Shown here piece by piece: positions 33,153 to 41,980 of a stretch of 64,000 nucleotides of DNA. The notes below the pieces were generated by a model, which was not told the origin of the DNA, searched no databases, and saw nothing but the letters and a program-made list of their open reading frames with translations. Positions within the stretch are counted from its first letter, which is position 1. Each line of letters starts with the position of its first letter. This DNA comes from Syntrophorhabdaceae bacterium (lineage in GTDB: Bacteria > Desulfobacterota > Syntrophorhabdia > Syntrophorhabdales > Syntrophorhabdaceae), in assembly GCA_017992765.1 (NCBI GenBank), contig JAGOOA010000001.1, positions 64,472 through 128,471 on the forward strand, read 5' to 3'. The translations under genes and the position numbers were made by a program.

Positions 33153-34168
33153 CACGCATTCCCCGCAGGGATCCCGTAATCCCTTCTCTCCGGCCCTCTT
33201 TTCGCCAGCTCGCTTTTCAGCTGATCGATCCCCCACCGCTTGAGAGCGCTCACCGACAGGGCCCGTTCGCCCATTCCCATGAAAAAGCCCTCCCATTCCG
33301 TACGGTCGCCTTGCGGCACAAGGTCAACCTTATTAAGGACTATGAGCCTTTTCCTGCGGAGCAGCTCTTCTTTGTATGAACCGAGTTCGGACAGCAATAT
33401 CCTGTAGTCCCCGTCAGGAGAGCCCGAAGAGATATCAAGGACAATGAGGAGCGTCGCGGTCCTTTCTATATGCTTCAAAAAACCTATGCCAAGCCCTTTG
33501 CCCCCCGAAGCCCCCTCCACGATACCCGGTATGTCCGCAACAACAAATGTCACGTCGCCATCCCGCAGCACCCCGAGCGACGGGCTTAAGGTTGTGAATG
33601 GATAATCGCCTATCTTTGGTTTTGCATCAGTTAAGCAGGATATGAGGGTTGATTTGCCCGCATTGGGCAGGCCGACAAGCCCTATATCGGCGAGGAGCTT
33701 AAGGACCAGGCGAAGGTGTTGCCCCTGCCCCTCTTCCCCATAATCAAACTCGAGAGGGGTACGATGCGTCGATGTCTGAAAACGGCTGTTGCCCCGTCCA
33801 CCCCTTCCCCCTTTTGCAACAACGTGGCTTTCGTTGTCTTGCGTAATTTCACAGAGAAGCGAGTCCCCGTCCTCACCGTATACAACCGTGCCAAGGGGCA
33901 CATGGATCGTGATATCTCCGCCATTCCGTCCTGTCTTATTTTTCCCGCTTCCATGTCTGCCGTTCTCCGCCCTGTACACGCGTTTGTATCTGAAGTCCAT
34001 GAGGCTTGTGAGGCTTTTTTTTCCGGTTATGATTACATCCCCTCCTTTGCCCCCGTCTCCGCCGTCAGGCCCGCCGCGTGGAACGAATTTCTCCCTTCTG
34101 AAGCTTACACAACCGTTACCGCCTTTGCCGGCCTCGACATATATCTTTGCTTCATCAACAAATTTCAT
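33152..34168 (-). CDS. obgE: GTPase ObgE/CgtA
   Basis: A 338-residue essential GTPase of 50S subunit assembly. The glycine-rich Obg domain is at 1-158 ([27 protein letters not shown] and runs of GGDGGKGGD). The G domain has G1 GLPNAGKST near 165, the switch and G3 DIPGIVEGA, and G4 NKVD. The C-terminal Obg-specific domain is short or absent. It overlaps rpmA by 4 bp, the usual rplU-rpmA-obgE order. Confidence 0.97.
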   Translation of the reverse strand: MKFVDEAKIYVEAGKGGNGCVSFRREKFVPRGGPDGGDGGKGGDVIITGKKSLTSLMDFRYKRVYRAENGRHGSGKNKTGRNGGDITIHVPLGTVVYGEDGDSLLCEITQDNESHVVAKGGRGGRGNSRFQTSTHRTPLEFDYGEEGQGQHLRLVLKLLADIGLVGLPNAGKSTLISCLTDAKPKIGDYPFTTLSPSLGVLRDGDVTFVVADIPGIVEGASGGKGLGIGFLKHIERTATLLIVLDISSGSPDGDYRILLSELGSYKEELLRRKRLIVLNKVDLVPQGDRTEWEGFFMGMGERALSVSALKRWGIDQLKSELAKRGPERRDYGIPAGNA

Positions 34169-34419
34169 TCAACAGGATAGACATGGGCCTGTTTTTTGTC
34201 CCCCGCCGTTTTAAAGCTTACAACTCCGTCTATCAGCGCAAAGAGTGTGCGGTCACGGCCCATCCCCACATTGTCGCCCGGGTGGACCTTCGTGCCGTGT
34301 TGCCTCATTATTATGGTCCCGGCCTTGACAACCTGGCCGCCGAATATCTTCACGCCCAGCCTCTGGCCCTTACTGTCCCTTCCGTTCCTTGAACTTCCAC
34401 CAGCCTTTTTATGTGCCAT
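34165..34419 (-). CDS. rpmA: 50S ribosomal protein L27
   Basis: An 84-residue L27. It begins [21 protein letters not shown], the classic N-terminus reaching the peptidyl-transferase centre, without the cleaved extension seen in Firmicutes. [21 protein letters not shown] follows. It starts 1 bp after rplU. Confidence 0.98.
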   Translation of the reverse strand: MAHKKAGGSSRNGRDSKGQRLGVKIFGGQVVKAGTIIMRQHGTKVHPGDNVGMGRDRTLFALIDGVVSFKTAGDKKQAHVYPVE

Positions 34420-34420
34420 C

Positions 34421-34738
34421 TTATGCCTCCAGAATGATCTTTTCTATAAGTAATTCGGTGTAGGACTGACGATGCCCCTTCTTTACCTTGTAGTCTTTCC
34501 GCCTTTTGTATTTGAAGACCGTCACCTTTTCATCCCGTCCCTGTGCAACGACCTTGCCCTGCACATACGCCCCTTTGATAAAAGGCGTTCCCACGACTGA
34601 ACCCTGCCCGGTATCGACCATCAGCACGTCTTTCAACTGGACATCATCTCCCTCAGCGGCAGCTATGTGCTCCAGTTTTACCCTGTTGCCCTCTGTTATC
34701 TTGTATTGCTTGCCTCCGTTCGCGATGATCGCATACAT
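34421..34738 (-). CDS. rplU: 50S ribosomal protein L21
   Basis: A 105-residue L21: [17 protein letters not shown] at the start, [17 protein letters not shown], and the basic end [27 protein letters not shown] strong ribosome-binding site (AAGGAGAAGG) precedes the ATG. First gene of the 12-kb minus-strand operon. Confidence 0.98.
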   Translation of the reverse strand: MYAIIANGGKQYKITEGNRVKLEHIAAAEGDDVQLKDVLMVDTGQGSVVGTPFIKGAYVQGKVVAQGRDEKVTVFKYKRRKDYKVKKGHRQSYTELLIEKIILEA

Positions 34739-34777
34739 AAACCTTCTCCTTGCTTTTATTTGAAAAAAAACACACTA

Positions 34778-34807
34778 TAGTATGATAATTACAATGGAAA
34801 AGTCAAT
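34778..34807 (-). promoter_or_regulatory. Sigma70-type promoter of the rplU operon
   Basis: On the minus strand, TTGACT (34807-34802), an 18-bp AT-rich spacer and TACTAT (34783-34778), followed by an A/T-rich leader of about 30 bases and the rplU ribosome-binding site. It shares the short gap with the divergent zincin gene. Confidence 0.5.
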
Positions 34808-34820
34808 AGAGAAAAGGTAA

Positions 34821-35195
34821 ATGAAGCTCAGCGAAAAAGAGTTCGACAGGATCGTAAAGAGGGCGATCCGGCGCATACCCGGCGAGATCCGGCAGCATCT
34901 CGACAACCTCGTTATTTCCGTGCGTAAAAAACCCTCAAAAGAAATGCTCAGGGACGTAGGCCTCCCCCCGGGGAGCGTCCTGCTCGGCCTCTTTCAGGGT
35001 GTCTCTTTGCTGGAGCGGTCAGCCACTTCGCCGCCCCTTTTCCCTGACACGATCTTTCTTTTCCAGGGGCCTATTGAGGAGTCCTGTGAAACCGCCGAGG
35101 AGCTGGAGGAACAGGTAGAGATAACCCTTGTCCACGAGATAGCCCATTTCGTGGGGATGACCGAGGAAAGGCTCGAGGAGCTGGGGTACGGTTAG
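34821..35195 (+). CDS. Metallopeptidase (zincin-like) family protein
   Basis: A 124-residue protein of the small zincin family formerly DUF1025. The zinc motif HEIAH (VHEIAHFVGMTEERLEELG) is near the C-terminus, and the start SEKEFDRIVKRAIRRIP matches the family. The middle shows GLFQGVSLLERS and DTIFLFQGPI. Many homologues share this compact size. The substrate is unknown. It is transcribed divergently from the rplU operon. Confidence 0.85.
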   Translation: MKLSEKEFDRIVKRAIRRIPGEIRQHLDNLVISVRKKPSKEMLRDVGLPPGSVLLGLFQGVSLLERSATSPPLFPDTIFLFQGPIEESCETAEELEEQVEITLVHEIAHFVGMTEERLEELGYG

Positions 35196-35539
35196 GACGG
35201 GAAAGGCGGCTCATGACCCATAGAAAATTGTATATCGTATATCGAGACTGCAAGAAATGACGTTCGGCGTGAGGCGTTCGGCGAGAACAACCGTAATTCG
35301 TATTCGTGACATGTAAGCGAAAAAGCACAAGGCGCGAGGAGCGAAGCGATGTGGCGACCTCGGGTGCACCCGTTTCATTCAATTGTTTTGAATTTTGAAC
35401 ATTTGAATTTGTTTAGGATTTAGAAATTCGGATTTAGGATTTACCATGGGCTTGCTTCATTGCGTATTTGCGGGAGGGGCCGGGCGTCGCGGGCACATCG
35501 GTGCCGGGCCCCTCCCTCAAACACACGAACCCGGTCTTC
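35196..35539. other. 344-bp intergenic region: diverged composite element, hairpin, AT-rich words
   Basis: About 35222-35242 carries GTATATCGTATATCGAG, 35268-35290 GCGTGAGGCGTTCGGCG, 35330-35360 a GCGAGGAGCGAAGCGATGTGG word shared with the element at 59052, and 35382-35445 words of the GAATTTGTTTAGGATTTAG type. At 35468-35518 a long GC-rich hairpin is formed by GGGAGGGGCC and GGGCCCCTCCC. I see no gene. The hairpin may end the transcripts of the convergent zincin and stress-protein genes, but it has no T-run. Confidence 0.55.
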
Positions 35540-35986
35540 TTATCTCGTCAGCAGCACAGGGCATTGTGCGCCCTTCAGGACGTTCCTCGCAACGCCCCCG
35601 ATCAGGTACTTTGCGATACCGGACTGGCCAAGGGACGCAATAACAATAAGGTCAACCCCTTTGTCCTTCGCCTCCTGCAGTATCGCATCATAGGTGATCC
35701 CCGTCCCGATATCGGTATGGACCTCTACTTCCTTTGATTTCGGGAACTTTTCAAGCTGCCTCTTCAGGCTATTGCTGGCAGAATCCAGAGCCTGCCTCTT
35801 GATCTCTTCCACCATATCGTCGCTGATGCTGTAATCGATGGCACACCGGTGTATTATCAGGTGGATCGCATGGAAAAGATAGACCTTGGCGTTATATTGC
35901 TTGGCAATATCCAGGGCCTGGTTCAGGGCCCTGTCGGAATACTCTGAAAAATCTGTCGGTACAAGAATCTTTGTCGGCCTTAACAT
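35540..35986 (-). CDS. Universal stress protein (UspA family), copy 1
   Basis: A 148-residue single-domain USP. It begins LRPTKILVPTDFSEYSDRAL and ends with the family block VDLIVIASLGQSGIAKYLIGGVARNVLKGAQCPVLL, the glycine-rich nucleotide-binding type. The ATG at 35986 follows GGGGGTGG. It is closely related to the gene at 36057-36515 along its whole length, evidently a tandem duplication, with a TGAGCCC/GGGCTCA hairpin (36010-36030) in the gap between them. Confidence 0.93.
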   Translation of the reverse strand: MLRPTKILVPTDFSEYSDRALNQALDIAKQYNAKVYLFHAIHLIIHRCAIDYSISDDMVEEIKRQALDSASNSLKRQLEKFPKSKEVEVHTDIGTGITYDAILQEAKDKGVDLIVIASLGQSGIAKYLIGGVARNVLKGAQCPVLLTR

Positions 35987-36056
35987 TGGCACCACCCCCT
36001 TCACGGTTCATGAGCCCAAAAAGAGGGCTCAGCCGTCCCGCGCCTCTTTGCAACCA

Positions 36057-36515
36057 TTATTTCGTCAGCAGCACAGGACATTTTGCGCCCTTGAGGACGT
36101 TCCTCGCAACCCCGCCGATCAGGTATCGCGCGATCCCCGTTCTCCCGAGGGACGCTATGACCACGAGATCGATACCCCTCTCTTCCTGCACTCTTAGTAT
36201 CTCTTCGGCGGGAACACCGCTTACCACTTCGGGGACAACCTCTACTTCCTTGCTTTGCGGGAATTTACCGATCTGCTTTGTGAGCTTGCTTCTTGCCGTT
36301 TTGACGAGCGTTCTTTCGTATTTCTGGATCTCCTTTGGGGTTATGGTGATGTCGGAATAGTCATCCGTCAAAACCCGCTGGATCCTCTCATGAACAACGT
36401 GCACAACATAAACCTTTGCCTTGTACTCAACAGCGATATCCAGGGCTTGCTGTAACGCCTTGTCGGAATATCCGGAAAAATCGGTGGGAACAAGAATCTT
36501 TGTTGGCATAAGCAT
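36057..36515 (-). CDS. Universal stress protein (UspA family), copy 2
   Basis: A 152-residue USP, the upstream member of the tandem pair. It begins LMPTKILVPTDFSGYSDKAL and ends with the same nucleotide-binding block, IASLGRTGIARYLIGGVARNV. The middle differs more (ITITPKEIQKYERTLVKTARSKL), so the two copies have had time to diverge. GAGGGG lies before the start. Known family roles are survival under growth arrest and oxidative or energy stress. Confidence 0.93.
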   Translation of the reverse strand: MLMPTKILVPTDFSGYSDKALQQALDIAVEYKAKVYVVHVVHERIQRVLTDDYSDITITPKEIQKYERTLVKTARSKLTKQIGKFPQSKEVEVVPEVVSGVPAEEILRVQEERGIDLVVIASLGRTGIARYLIGGVARNVLKGAKCPVLLTK

Positions 36516-36635
36516 ATCTCACCCCTCCTTTCATTGATAGATCTTCCAGTATTGCCGATCTTTTTTATTGATCGCCCTCCTACTCTAATCATAGCACCGG
36601 TAAGAGGTTTGTCAATGAGAGGAATAGCACCCGTA

Positions 36636-36696
36636 GTAAATCGTGAGTCGTAAGGCGTGAGGGGATTAAATCGCCTCACGCCTTACGACTCACGGA
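36636..36696. repeat. Inverted repeat of the GTCGTAAGGCGT word family
   Basis: GTGAGTCGTAAGGCGTGAGG (36645-36664) and its near-complement CCTCACGCCTTACGACTCAC (36676-36695) form a nearly perfect 20-bp stem with an 11-bp loop. The second arm overlaps the last codons of the thioesterase gene. Confidence 0.65.
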
Positions 36697-37187
36697 TGTG
36701 TTTCTTCGAGCAGTGAGTAAAAATGCTGTTTGATCTTCGGTGATGTGCGGCTGAAATCAAATTTGTTGATGAAGCGTTCAATAGAGATGTCCTTTGCCTC
36801 TCTGAATTTGGCATTGACCCTGGCACATATTTCACCGCTTCGATCCTCCATCCATGCCGTTGCGAAAAAATCCCGCCCCTTGATGTTGAGAAATTTACCC
36901 TTTGCTACATACAGCGTATTACACATGACGGGTTTCAGAAATTCCATATCGGTATTGCGTGTCATGCATATCTTCTTTGTTTCCATGAAGATAGCATACC
37001 AGATGATAACATCGAGGATGCCGAATATCATGCCTCCGTGCAAAACGTCCGTGTACCCTTCGAAACGGTTATCGATATTCACATTGCAATACACAATGCC
37101 TTTATCGTACATCATTTTCAGTTGCAGACCGTCTTCTCTCCCGAATCCGCAGAAAAAAGAGTCCTTATATACCGGTAGAATGCCCAT
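36690..37187 (-). CDS. Hotdog-fold thioesterase (PaaI family)
   Basis: A 165-residue single hotdog domain. The hallmark is TDVLHGGMIFGILDVIIWYA, matching the HGG(I/M)...D block of PaaI-type acyl-CoA thioesterases, followed by TRNTDMEFLKPVMCNTLYVAKG. The N-terminal CFGCG-like motif appears as FFCGFGREDGLQLKM. The substrate acyl-CoA is not predictable. It stands alone between repeat elements, and its last codons lie inside an inverted repeat. Confidence 0.85.
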   Translation of the reverse strand: MGILPVYKDSFFCGFGREDGLQLKMMYDKGIVYCNVNIDNRFEGYTDVLHGGMIFGILDVIIWYAIFMETKKICMTRNTDMEFLKPVMCNTLYVAKGKFLNIKGRDFFATAWMEDRSGEICARVNAKFREAKDISIERFINKFDFSRTSPKIKQHFYSLLEETHP

Positions 37188-37207
37188 TGTCTTTGCGCTC
37201 CTTTATA

Positions 37208-37328
37208 CCCCAGCCATCAGCTTACAGCTATCAGCGGTCAGCTTACAGGCAAAAAAACTGCGTTTTTATGCAAAACAGTTTCTATGTGGTTCTGCTGAAA
37301 GCTGATCGCTGTCTGCTGACAGCTCATA
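37208..37328. repeat. CAGCTATCAGCGGTCAGC-type repeat pair
   Basis: Words CAGCTTACAGCTATCAGCGG (about 37217-37236) and GCTGAAAGCTGATCGCTG (about 37294-37311) flank a short AT-rich core, giving a hairpin-capable, diverged version of the 75-bp element family upstream of the thioesterase gene. Confidence 0.5.
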
Positions 37329-38349
37329 AGTACCTCATCCCCAGCTGGCCGCACGCTCCGCATATGTCCCGGCCCCTCGAATCCCGTATGATCGTCGTAA
37401 AATGCCTGTCCAGAAGATAGGACTGGAATCTCTGCACCGATGCAGGCTCCGGCGTTTTGAATTCTATGCAGGGCGACTCGTTATAGGGGATAAGATTGAT
37501 CTTGCACTTCACGCCTTTTAAAAGGTCCGCCAGCCTTTTCGCATCATCAAGCGAATCGTTGACGCCTCTCAACAACACATATTCGAAGGTGATCCTTGCC
37601 CTGTTCGGCAATTTGAACGCCTTCACGAACCCTATGATCTTCCCGATGGAATAGAGCCTGTTGATCGGCATGATCGATGTCCGCGTTCCATCATCTGAGG
37701 CATTGAGCGAGATGGCTATCACGGCCGACTTCGGCTCCAGCATCTTCAACCCTTCAACGAGGCCGACGGAAGAAACGGTGATCCTCCGGTATGAAAAATC
37801 AAGGCCGAGGGGATCCCTGATGATATCAAGCGCAGGTACCACATTGTCAAGGTTGTCCATCGGCTCTCCCATGCCCATGAGGACGATGTTCGTTATCCTC
37901 TCGCCTGAGCCCCTTTTAATGTCTTCCTTCACCGCCACAACCTGGCCGACGATCTCGTGCACGGCAAGATTTCTCTTGAAGCCCATCCTGCCCGTGACGC
38001 AGAACCTGCACCCCATTCTGCACCCTATCTGCGTTGATATGCAGAGGGTATTCCTGTCCTTTTCCGGCATGAGGATGCTTTCTATGATATGCCCGTCCTC
38101 AGCAGAAAATGCGAATTTCTTCGAGCCGTCCTTTGATGTAAGCGCCTCTTTTATCGGGAGCAGGTCTGTTGAGAACATGTCCTTGAAGATCGCCCGAAGC
38201 CCTTTGGGTATGTTGGACATCCCGTCAAAGTCAAAGACGCCCTGATTGTATATCCACCGGTAGAGCTGCCTTGCCCTGTATTTCTCTTTGCCCGTTGCGC
38301 CTATCGCCTTTTCAAGCCCGGGGAGGGTGAAACCGAAAAAACTCTCCAT
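37324..38349 (-). CDS. rlmN: 23S rRNA (adenine(2503)-C(2))/tRNA methyltransferase RlmN
   Basis: A 341-residue radical SAM methyltransferase. It has YRARQLYRWIYNQG near the start, the cluster motif CRMGCRFCVTG near 110, NIVLMGMGEPMDNLDNV, SLNASDDGTR and the C-terminal RDSRGRDICGACGQL holding the methyl-carrying cysteine. It methylates A2503 of 23S rRNA and A37 of some tRNAs. I choose the ATG at 38349 (MESFFGFTLPGLEKAIG). A frame open to 38406 has only a TTG and an atypical leader. Confidence 0.95.
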   Translation of the reverse strand: MESFFGFTLPGLEKAIGATGKEKYRARQLYRWIYNQGVFDFDGMSNIPKGLRAIFKDMFSTDLLPIKEALTSKDGSKKFAFSAEDGHIIESILMPEKDRNTLCISTQIGCRMGCRFCVTGRMGFKRNLAVHEIVGQVVAVKEDIKRGSGERITNIVLMGMGEPMDNLDNVVPALDIIRDPLGLDFSYRRITVSSVGLVEGLKMLEPKSAVIAISLNASDDGTRTSIMPINRLYSIGKIIGFVKAFKLPNRARITFEYVLLRGVNDSLDDAKRLADLLKGVKCKINLIPYNESPCIEFKTPEPASVQRFQSYLLDRHFTTIIRDSRGRDICGACGQLGMRYL

Positions 38350-38439
38350 ATATATTTGGTTTTTCTCCGTATTGTATGGCCGTATGTTTCCCACATACAA
38401 TATCAAAAAACTTAGGTGGTTTCAAGGATTAAGCAGCGA

Positions 38440-38585
38440 ATAGTAGATAGCCGTCAGCAGAAATAAAAGACGAGGGACGACCGCTGCGCTGGGACGAAGG
38501 ACGAGGGACGATGAAAGTCAGAAGAGCAGACAATCGCCGCTGGTCGCTCGATACTCGATAATCGACGCTGATGCTCTTCCTATTA
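38440..38585. repeat. Repeat words of the CTGGTCGCTCGATACTCG family
   Basis: This gap of about 240 bp upstream of rlmN contains GACGAGGGACGA repeated at about 38470 and 38501 and CGCTGGTCGCTCGATACTCG (about 38538-38557), the same word as near 2791 and 59113. No gene is seen. Confidence 0.5.
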
Positions 38586-38593
38586 GATTTATC

Positions 38594-40216
38594 TCACAAA
38601 TCAATAGTTAGGGAATGGGCTGTTTTGAAGCCTTTGATAGTTGCCCTGGAGATCCTTTTAAAAAAATGGGCGGTGAGCTCTTTGTCCTGCGGCTCGTCAG
38701 CGTAGTCTTTTGCGCCCCTGTCATAGGCGATGAACCTCTTTTCGGTGAGGAGGGCCGTCATGACAATGTCGTCGTGCCCGTTCCTGCCGCATTGCGCTTC
38801 GAGGAGGTCGCTCAGCCTCTTGAGGCCGGCGTTCCTGTCGAGAAGCCGCTTCACGGCGTTGATGAACCTGACGAGCTTCATGAGCGTAAAAATAGCTTCT
38901 CGTGGAAGCAAGGGGTTGACGGGCAGCATATAGCTTGACCGCAATGTCTTGACATCTTCTTTCGGCAAGCTGCCGTGGGCCTCATCAAATATGCGGCTTC
39001 CGGGGGCAAGGTAAAAGATGCTCGGGCCGAGGAGCACCCTCTTCCCCATGAGAAAAAGGATGGTCTCCATAATGTCTTCCGGTCTCTGGTCCGGCAGCCC
39101 TATGATAAAATGGATCTCCACGTCAAACGGGGATGACTCGAGGAACGGCAGCAGTTTGAGGAAGTTCGCCGGCACCGCCCGTTTCTGTCGCTCTATGATA
39201 GACCCGGATATATCGACAAGTGAGAAGTTCAAACGCCGGAAACCTGCATCCCACATATTCTCCAGTGTCCCCATGTCCATCGTCTCCGCGTAGATGCCGT
39301 TCATTGCGGAGAGGGTCATCCCTTTTCCCTTGAGGAGGGAAAGAACCTCATTGAAAAAGGCAAGGTCGAGGTTCAGCATGTCATCCTCGAAATCGATCGC
39401 CTCGATCCCGGAGCCAATGCAGGATGATATCTCCTGCTCGATGCTTCCGATACTCCTTTTCCTGTATGGGACAGGGGGCTTGCCGCAGAAGGTGCAGCGG
39501 AAGGGACAGCCCCGCGACGTGAGGAAAAATGTATAGTTTTTTCCGCCTATCCGGTAATCAACAGGGTTCAGCAAATCCCTCGCGGGGATACGGTCGATAT
39601 TCCCTGCTATGGCTATATCCGATATGTAATGATCGCCGTTCTTCTTCGAAGACACCCCCGGTATATCGGCGACGGTCTTTCCCGTGTCTAACCGGATCAT
39701 GCTGACAAGGGAGGCAAGGGGCGTCTCGCCCTCTCCCCGTATCACATAGTCAACATATGGACTCCTGAGCGGATGGTGCGGGAAAAGCGTGGGATGCGTG
39801 CCGCCCATAATCGTTGTGATATCATTGCTGACCTGCTTTGTTATCTTTGCTACTTCGAGGGCTTCGAGAGAGTATGTCGTGTACGAGGAGGTAATGGCGA
39901 CGACATCGGGCGCATGCTGCCTGATCGTCGCCTCTATCTCTTTTTTGTCTGCGCCGAAACGATAGTAGCGGCGGAAGAGCGCAAAAGGAGAATAATGTGC
40001 GTCCCGGTAGTAGTCCTGTAATTCAGGGAATGGGTGGCGGTTGATGACCTTCGGCCTTCTGTTGCTCCGCAGATCGGCGATCGACACGTCGCATATGTCC
40101 CTGATCGCCGCCGCAAGATAGGCAAGCGCAAGCGGATACGTCCGTATGGACGTGTCGTAGAAATCCTCTATTGGTGGCTGTAAAAGGAGCACCTTCACGG
40201 GAAGAGTATAATCCAA
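38594..40216 (-). CDS. B12-binding-domain radical SAM protein
   Basis: A 540-residue protein with an N-terminal cobalamin-binding fold (VKVLLLQPPIEDFY, LALAYLAAAIRD, VAITSSYTTYSLEALEVA, IMGGTHPTLFP; residues about 6-180) and a radical SAM core with CPFRCTFC near 240, EDDMLNLD and FIIGLPDQRPEDIM. Such proteins methylate or rearrange unactivated carbons in lipids, bacteriochlorophyll or natural products, and the substrate here is unknown. The first codon is TTG, with a GTG six codons later as alternative. An internally deleted copy of this gene remains at 42355-42508. Confidence 0.85.
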   Translation of the reverse strand: MDYTLPVKVLLLQPPIEDFYDTSIRTYPLALAYLAAAIRDICDVSIADLRSNRRPKVINRHPFPELQDYYRDAHYSPFALFRRYYRFGADKKEIEATIRQHAPDVVAITSSYTTYSLEALEVAKITKQVSNDITTIMGGTHPTLFPHHPLRSPYVDYVIRGEGETPLASLVSMIRLDTGKTVADIPGVSSKKNGDHYISDIAIAGNIDRIPARDLLNPVDYRIGGKNYTFFLTSRGCPFRCTFCGKPPVPYRKRSIGSIEQEISSCIGSGIEAIDFEDDMLNLDLAFFNEVLSLLKGKGMTLSAMNGIYAETMDMGTLENMWDAGFRRLNFSLVDISGSIIERQKRAVPANFLKLLPFLESSPFDVEIHFIIGLPDQRPEDIMETILFLMGKRVLLGPSIFYLAPGSRIFDEAHGSLPKEDVKTLRSSYMLPVNPLLPREAIFTLMKLVRFINAVKRLLDRNAGLKRLSDLLEAQCGRNGHDDIVMTALLTEKRFIAYDRGAKDYADEPQDKELTAHFFKRISRATIKGFKTAHSLTIDL

Positions 40217-40575
40217 GGCACAGCGAAATAATACTGAAAGATCAATGCTACGTCTTCAACTTCTTCCCTATCTTCTTTTCGATCGAAGCGACCTTCTGCG
40301 CGAGCCTTCCCTTCTTGCCCTTCCGTATATCGAACTTGATCGCCGAATAGATCCTGTTGCAGTCAGGCTCGAGCTCTTTATATGCCTGCCTGATGATCTT
40401 CAGCGCGGCATCAAAGGTGTCAACTTCAACGACGGTGCCCATAGGCGTAAGCTTGTAGGGCACAGCGCTTTTATCGATGACCTTGAGGAGCCTGCTTACG
40501 TACTCGCTGACGCTCTCCCCTTTATCCGTCGGAAACATTGCGAACTCAAACATTACAGACATACCGGCCTCCTTC
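40103..40575. repeat. Segmental duplication, copy A
   Basis: The start of the radical SAM gene, the spacer and the whole thiamine-binding gene are repeated almost base for base at 42395-42867, a constant offset of 2292. Similarity ends abruptly after CCGGCCTCCTTC in both copies. Confidence 0.9.
40248..40562 (-). CDS. MTH1187-family thiamine-binding protein (copy A)
   Basis: A 104-residue protein of the MTH1187/YkoF-like thiamine-binding family (formerly DUF77): SVMFEFAMFPTDKGESVSEYVSRL, YKLTPMGTVVEVDTFDAAL and RIYSAIKFDIRKGK. A clear ribosome-binding site (AAGGAGG) precedes the ATG at 40562. The protein is identical over all 104 residues to the one at 42540-42854. It sits 31 bp upstream of the radical SAM gene on the same strand. 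Confidence 0.9.
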   Translation of the reverse strand: MSVMFEFAMFPTDKGESVSEYVSRLLKVIDKSAVPYKLTPMGTVVEVDTFDAALKIIRQAYKELEPDCNRIYSAIKFDIRKGKKGRLAQKVASIEKKIGKKLKT

Positions 40576-40681
40576 GAAAAGACCATGAGGGACGTAGTGA
40601 CTAAATTGACTTATCCGGTCCTCTATTTTTTGCATACAGGCAATAGAAAAGTCACGTTAGTCATCTACGTCCCTTATCACT

Positions 40682-41347
40682 TTACAAAAGCTTCTGAGAG
40701 AGCTTTTGCAATTCGGGATTTGCAAGCGCCAGGATCTTTTTTTTGATCACCCGCGAATAATATTCCCTTTCTGTCTTAGTCAATTTTTCATTGCGCAGCT
40801 TCTTCAGCACCAGTTCCTTTTGTTTTGGTGGGAAGAACTGCGACAGGGCGTACTGAAGGTCATGCTGGTCTTTCACGGAAAGCAGTTCCCTAAGCCCGGC
40901 CTGCGTTCCTCCGTAATAGGTGCTGAACGCACTTTTTATCCGCTCTCCGGACATTGTTTTATTGAAAAATACAAAATCATCATTGCCTTCCAGCTTTTGA
41001 AGGAAATACTGAAAATCCTGATTCTTATCAGCCTTAAAGAGATTGCGGAGCGCTTCCATTTCTGGCAATTTCAGATGCACAACCTCATAAACCGCCAAAG
41101 ACATGATGATAAGCAGATCGAGTCTCGATACAGCCTTCTTCGATTTGAGATATCTTTTTGCTTCGTTATAACTGAACCAATGTTTTTCAAGGCTGTTGGC
41201 CAACATTACCGGAAACCCTTCCCATAGACGGATATCTTTACTTTCCGCGACCTCGGACAAGGTTGTATTTGCCGTCTGTATAGATCTTGTCTCAAGCACC
41301 GGGAATCCCAGCATCTCCAGCCGTTCATGCAGGTCATTTTTAGCCAC
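40682..41347 (-). CDS. Unknown protein coupled to a nucleotidyltransferase (candidate toxin-antitoxin or defence partner)
   Basis: A 221-residue soluble, charged and mostly helical protein that I do not recognise. Features are an aromatic-rich centre (WEGFPVMLANSLEKHWFSYNEAKRYL) and a strongly basic C-terminus (KLRNEKLTKTEREYYSRVIKKK) that could bind nucleic acid. The GTG at 41347 is the likely start because AAGGAG lies seven bases before it, and it lies inside the end of the nucleotidyltransferase gene. The pair is AT-rich compared with neighbours and sits between two copies of a duplicated segment. By context it could be the second component of an AbiE-like or MNT/HEPN-like module. No HEPN RxxxxH or winged-helix motif is evident. 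Confidence 0.55.
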   Translation of the reverse strand: MAKNDLHERLEMLGFPVLETRSIQTANTTLSEVAESKDIRLWEGFPVMLANSLEKHWFSYNEAKRYLKSKKAVSRLDLLIIMSLAVYEVVHLKLPEMEALRNLFKADKNQDFQYFLQKLEGNDDFVFFNKTMSGERIKSAFSTYYGGTQAGLRELLSVKDQHDLQYALSQFFPPKQKELVLKKLRNEKLTKTEREYYSRVIKKKILALANPELQKLSQKLL

Positions 41348-41933
41348 GACCAAGCTCCTTCTTCATAGTCTCAAGAAAAAGTTCGAAGTTCCGGATCATC
41401 TTATCCTCAGAGATTGAATAAGAGGCCGTCTCTCTGTATCTGTCTTCCAGTCTTTTCAGGTCTATCGCGGCCCCTTCGTATCGCAGAAGGGCGAGGCAAT
41501 CTTCTCTATCCACTTGCGTTCCCCTGAAGAGCTTGCTGATGATCAGGTCATAGTTGTTCAGCGCTCCGAGGTAAATAGAACTGAACTGCTTGATGAGAAC
41601 GTGATTTCCCTCTATTAGCGGAGACTCTAAAAGCTCTGTAGTGTGCACAAAGTTGCCTTCAAAGATATCAAAAACAAATATATCTTCGGATTTCCACCTG
41701 TTCGCTCCTGTTCGAACATATCCAAAATCCTCCAGCACCCCGATCATGTACTTATATTCTTTTGTATCCGGCACAATCAGATCTATATCTTTTGTGCTGT
41801 CCTTGATCCCGAGCAGGGTCATGGCCGTCCCGCCGCAGGCGATAAGACGGACCTTTCTTTTCAGATAGCTGCTCCAGGCGCTGAACCTGTCAAACAGCCT
41901 ATTTCGATCTATTCTGTAATCCATACCTATCAT
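41340..41933 (-). CDS. Nucleotidyltransferase of the AbiEii/DUF6036 kind
   Basis: A 197-residue protein with a minimal nucleotidyltransferase core: RLIACGGTAMTLLGIKDSTKDIDLIVPDTKEY, where GG is the substrate loop and DIDL supplies the two metal-binding aspartates. ALNNYDLIISKLFRGTQVDREDCLALL follows, as in AbiEii and DUF6036 proteins. Known relatives are toxins or antitoxins that modify tRNA or other targets. It is first in a two-gene operon and overlaps the next gene by 8 bp. ATG codons at 41933 or 41924 are possible starts. Its promoter carries two matching palindromes, so autoregulation is likely. Confidence 0.7.
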   Translation of the reverse strand: MIGMDYRIDRNRLFDRFSAWSSYLKRKVRLIACGGTAMTLLGIKDSTKDIDLIVPDTKEYKYMIGVLEDFGYVRTGANRWKSEDIFVFDIFEGNFVHTTELLESPLIEGNHVLIKQFSSIYLGALNNYDLIISKLFRGTQVDREDCLALLRYEGAAIDLKRLEDRYRETASYSISEDKMIRNFELFLETMKKELGRG

Positions 41934-41944
41934 GTACTTTAAAA

Positions 41945-41980
41945 TACAAGTTATTGTATTTAATTATACAATTTATTGTA
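41945..41980 (-). promoter_or_regulatory. Twin operator palindromes TACAA-N4-TTGTA
   Basis: On the minus strand, TACAATAAATTGTA (41980-41967) and TACAATAACTTGTA (41958-41945) are two copies of the same palindrome. Their centres are 22 bp apart (about two helix turns), within and just after the promoter. This is a typical layout for cooperative autorepression. Confidence 0.6.

Noticed and set aside
33153..33296. Longer glutamate 5-kinase start
   Set aside because: It would read through the end of obgE in another frame and add a charged leader absent from the family.
34739..34777. L21 autoregulatory RNA leader
   Set aside because: The leader is too short and AT-rich to hold the known structured L21 leader motif.
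35468..35518. Rho-independent terminator
   Set aside because: The hairpin is strong but no T-run follows on either strand, so I list it only as a hairpin.
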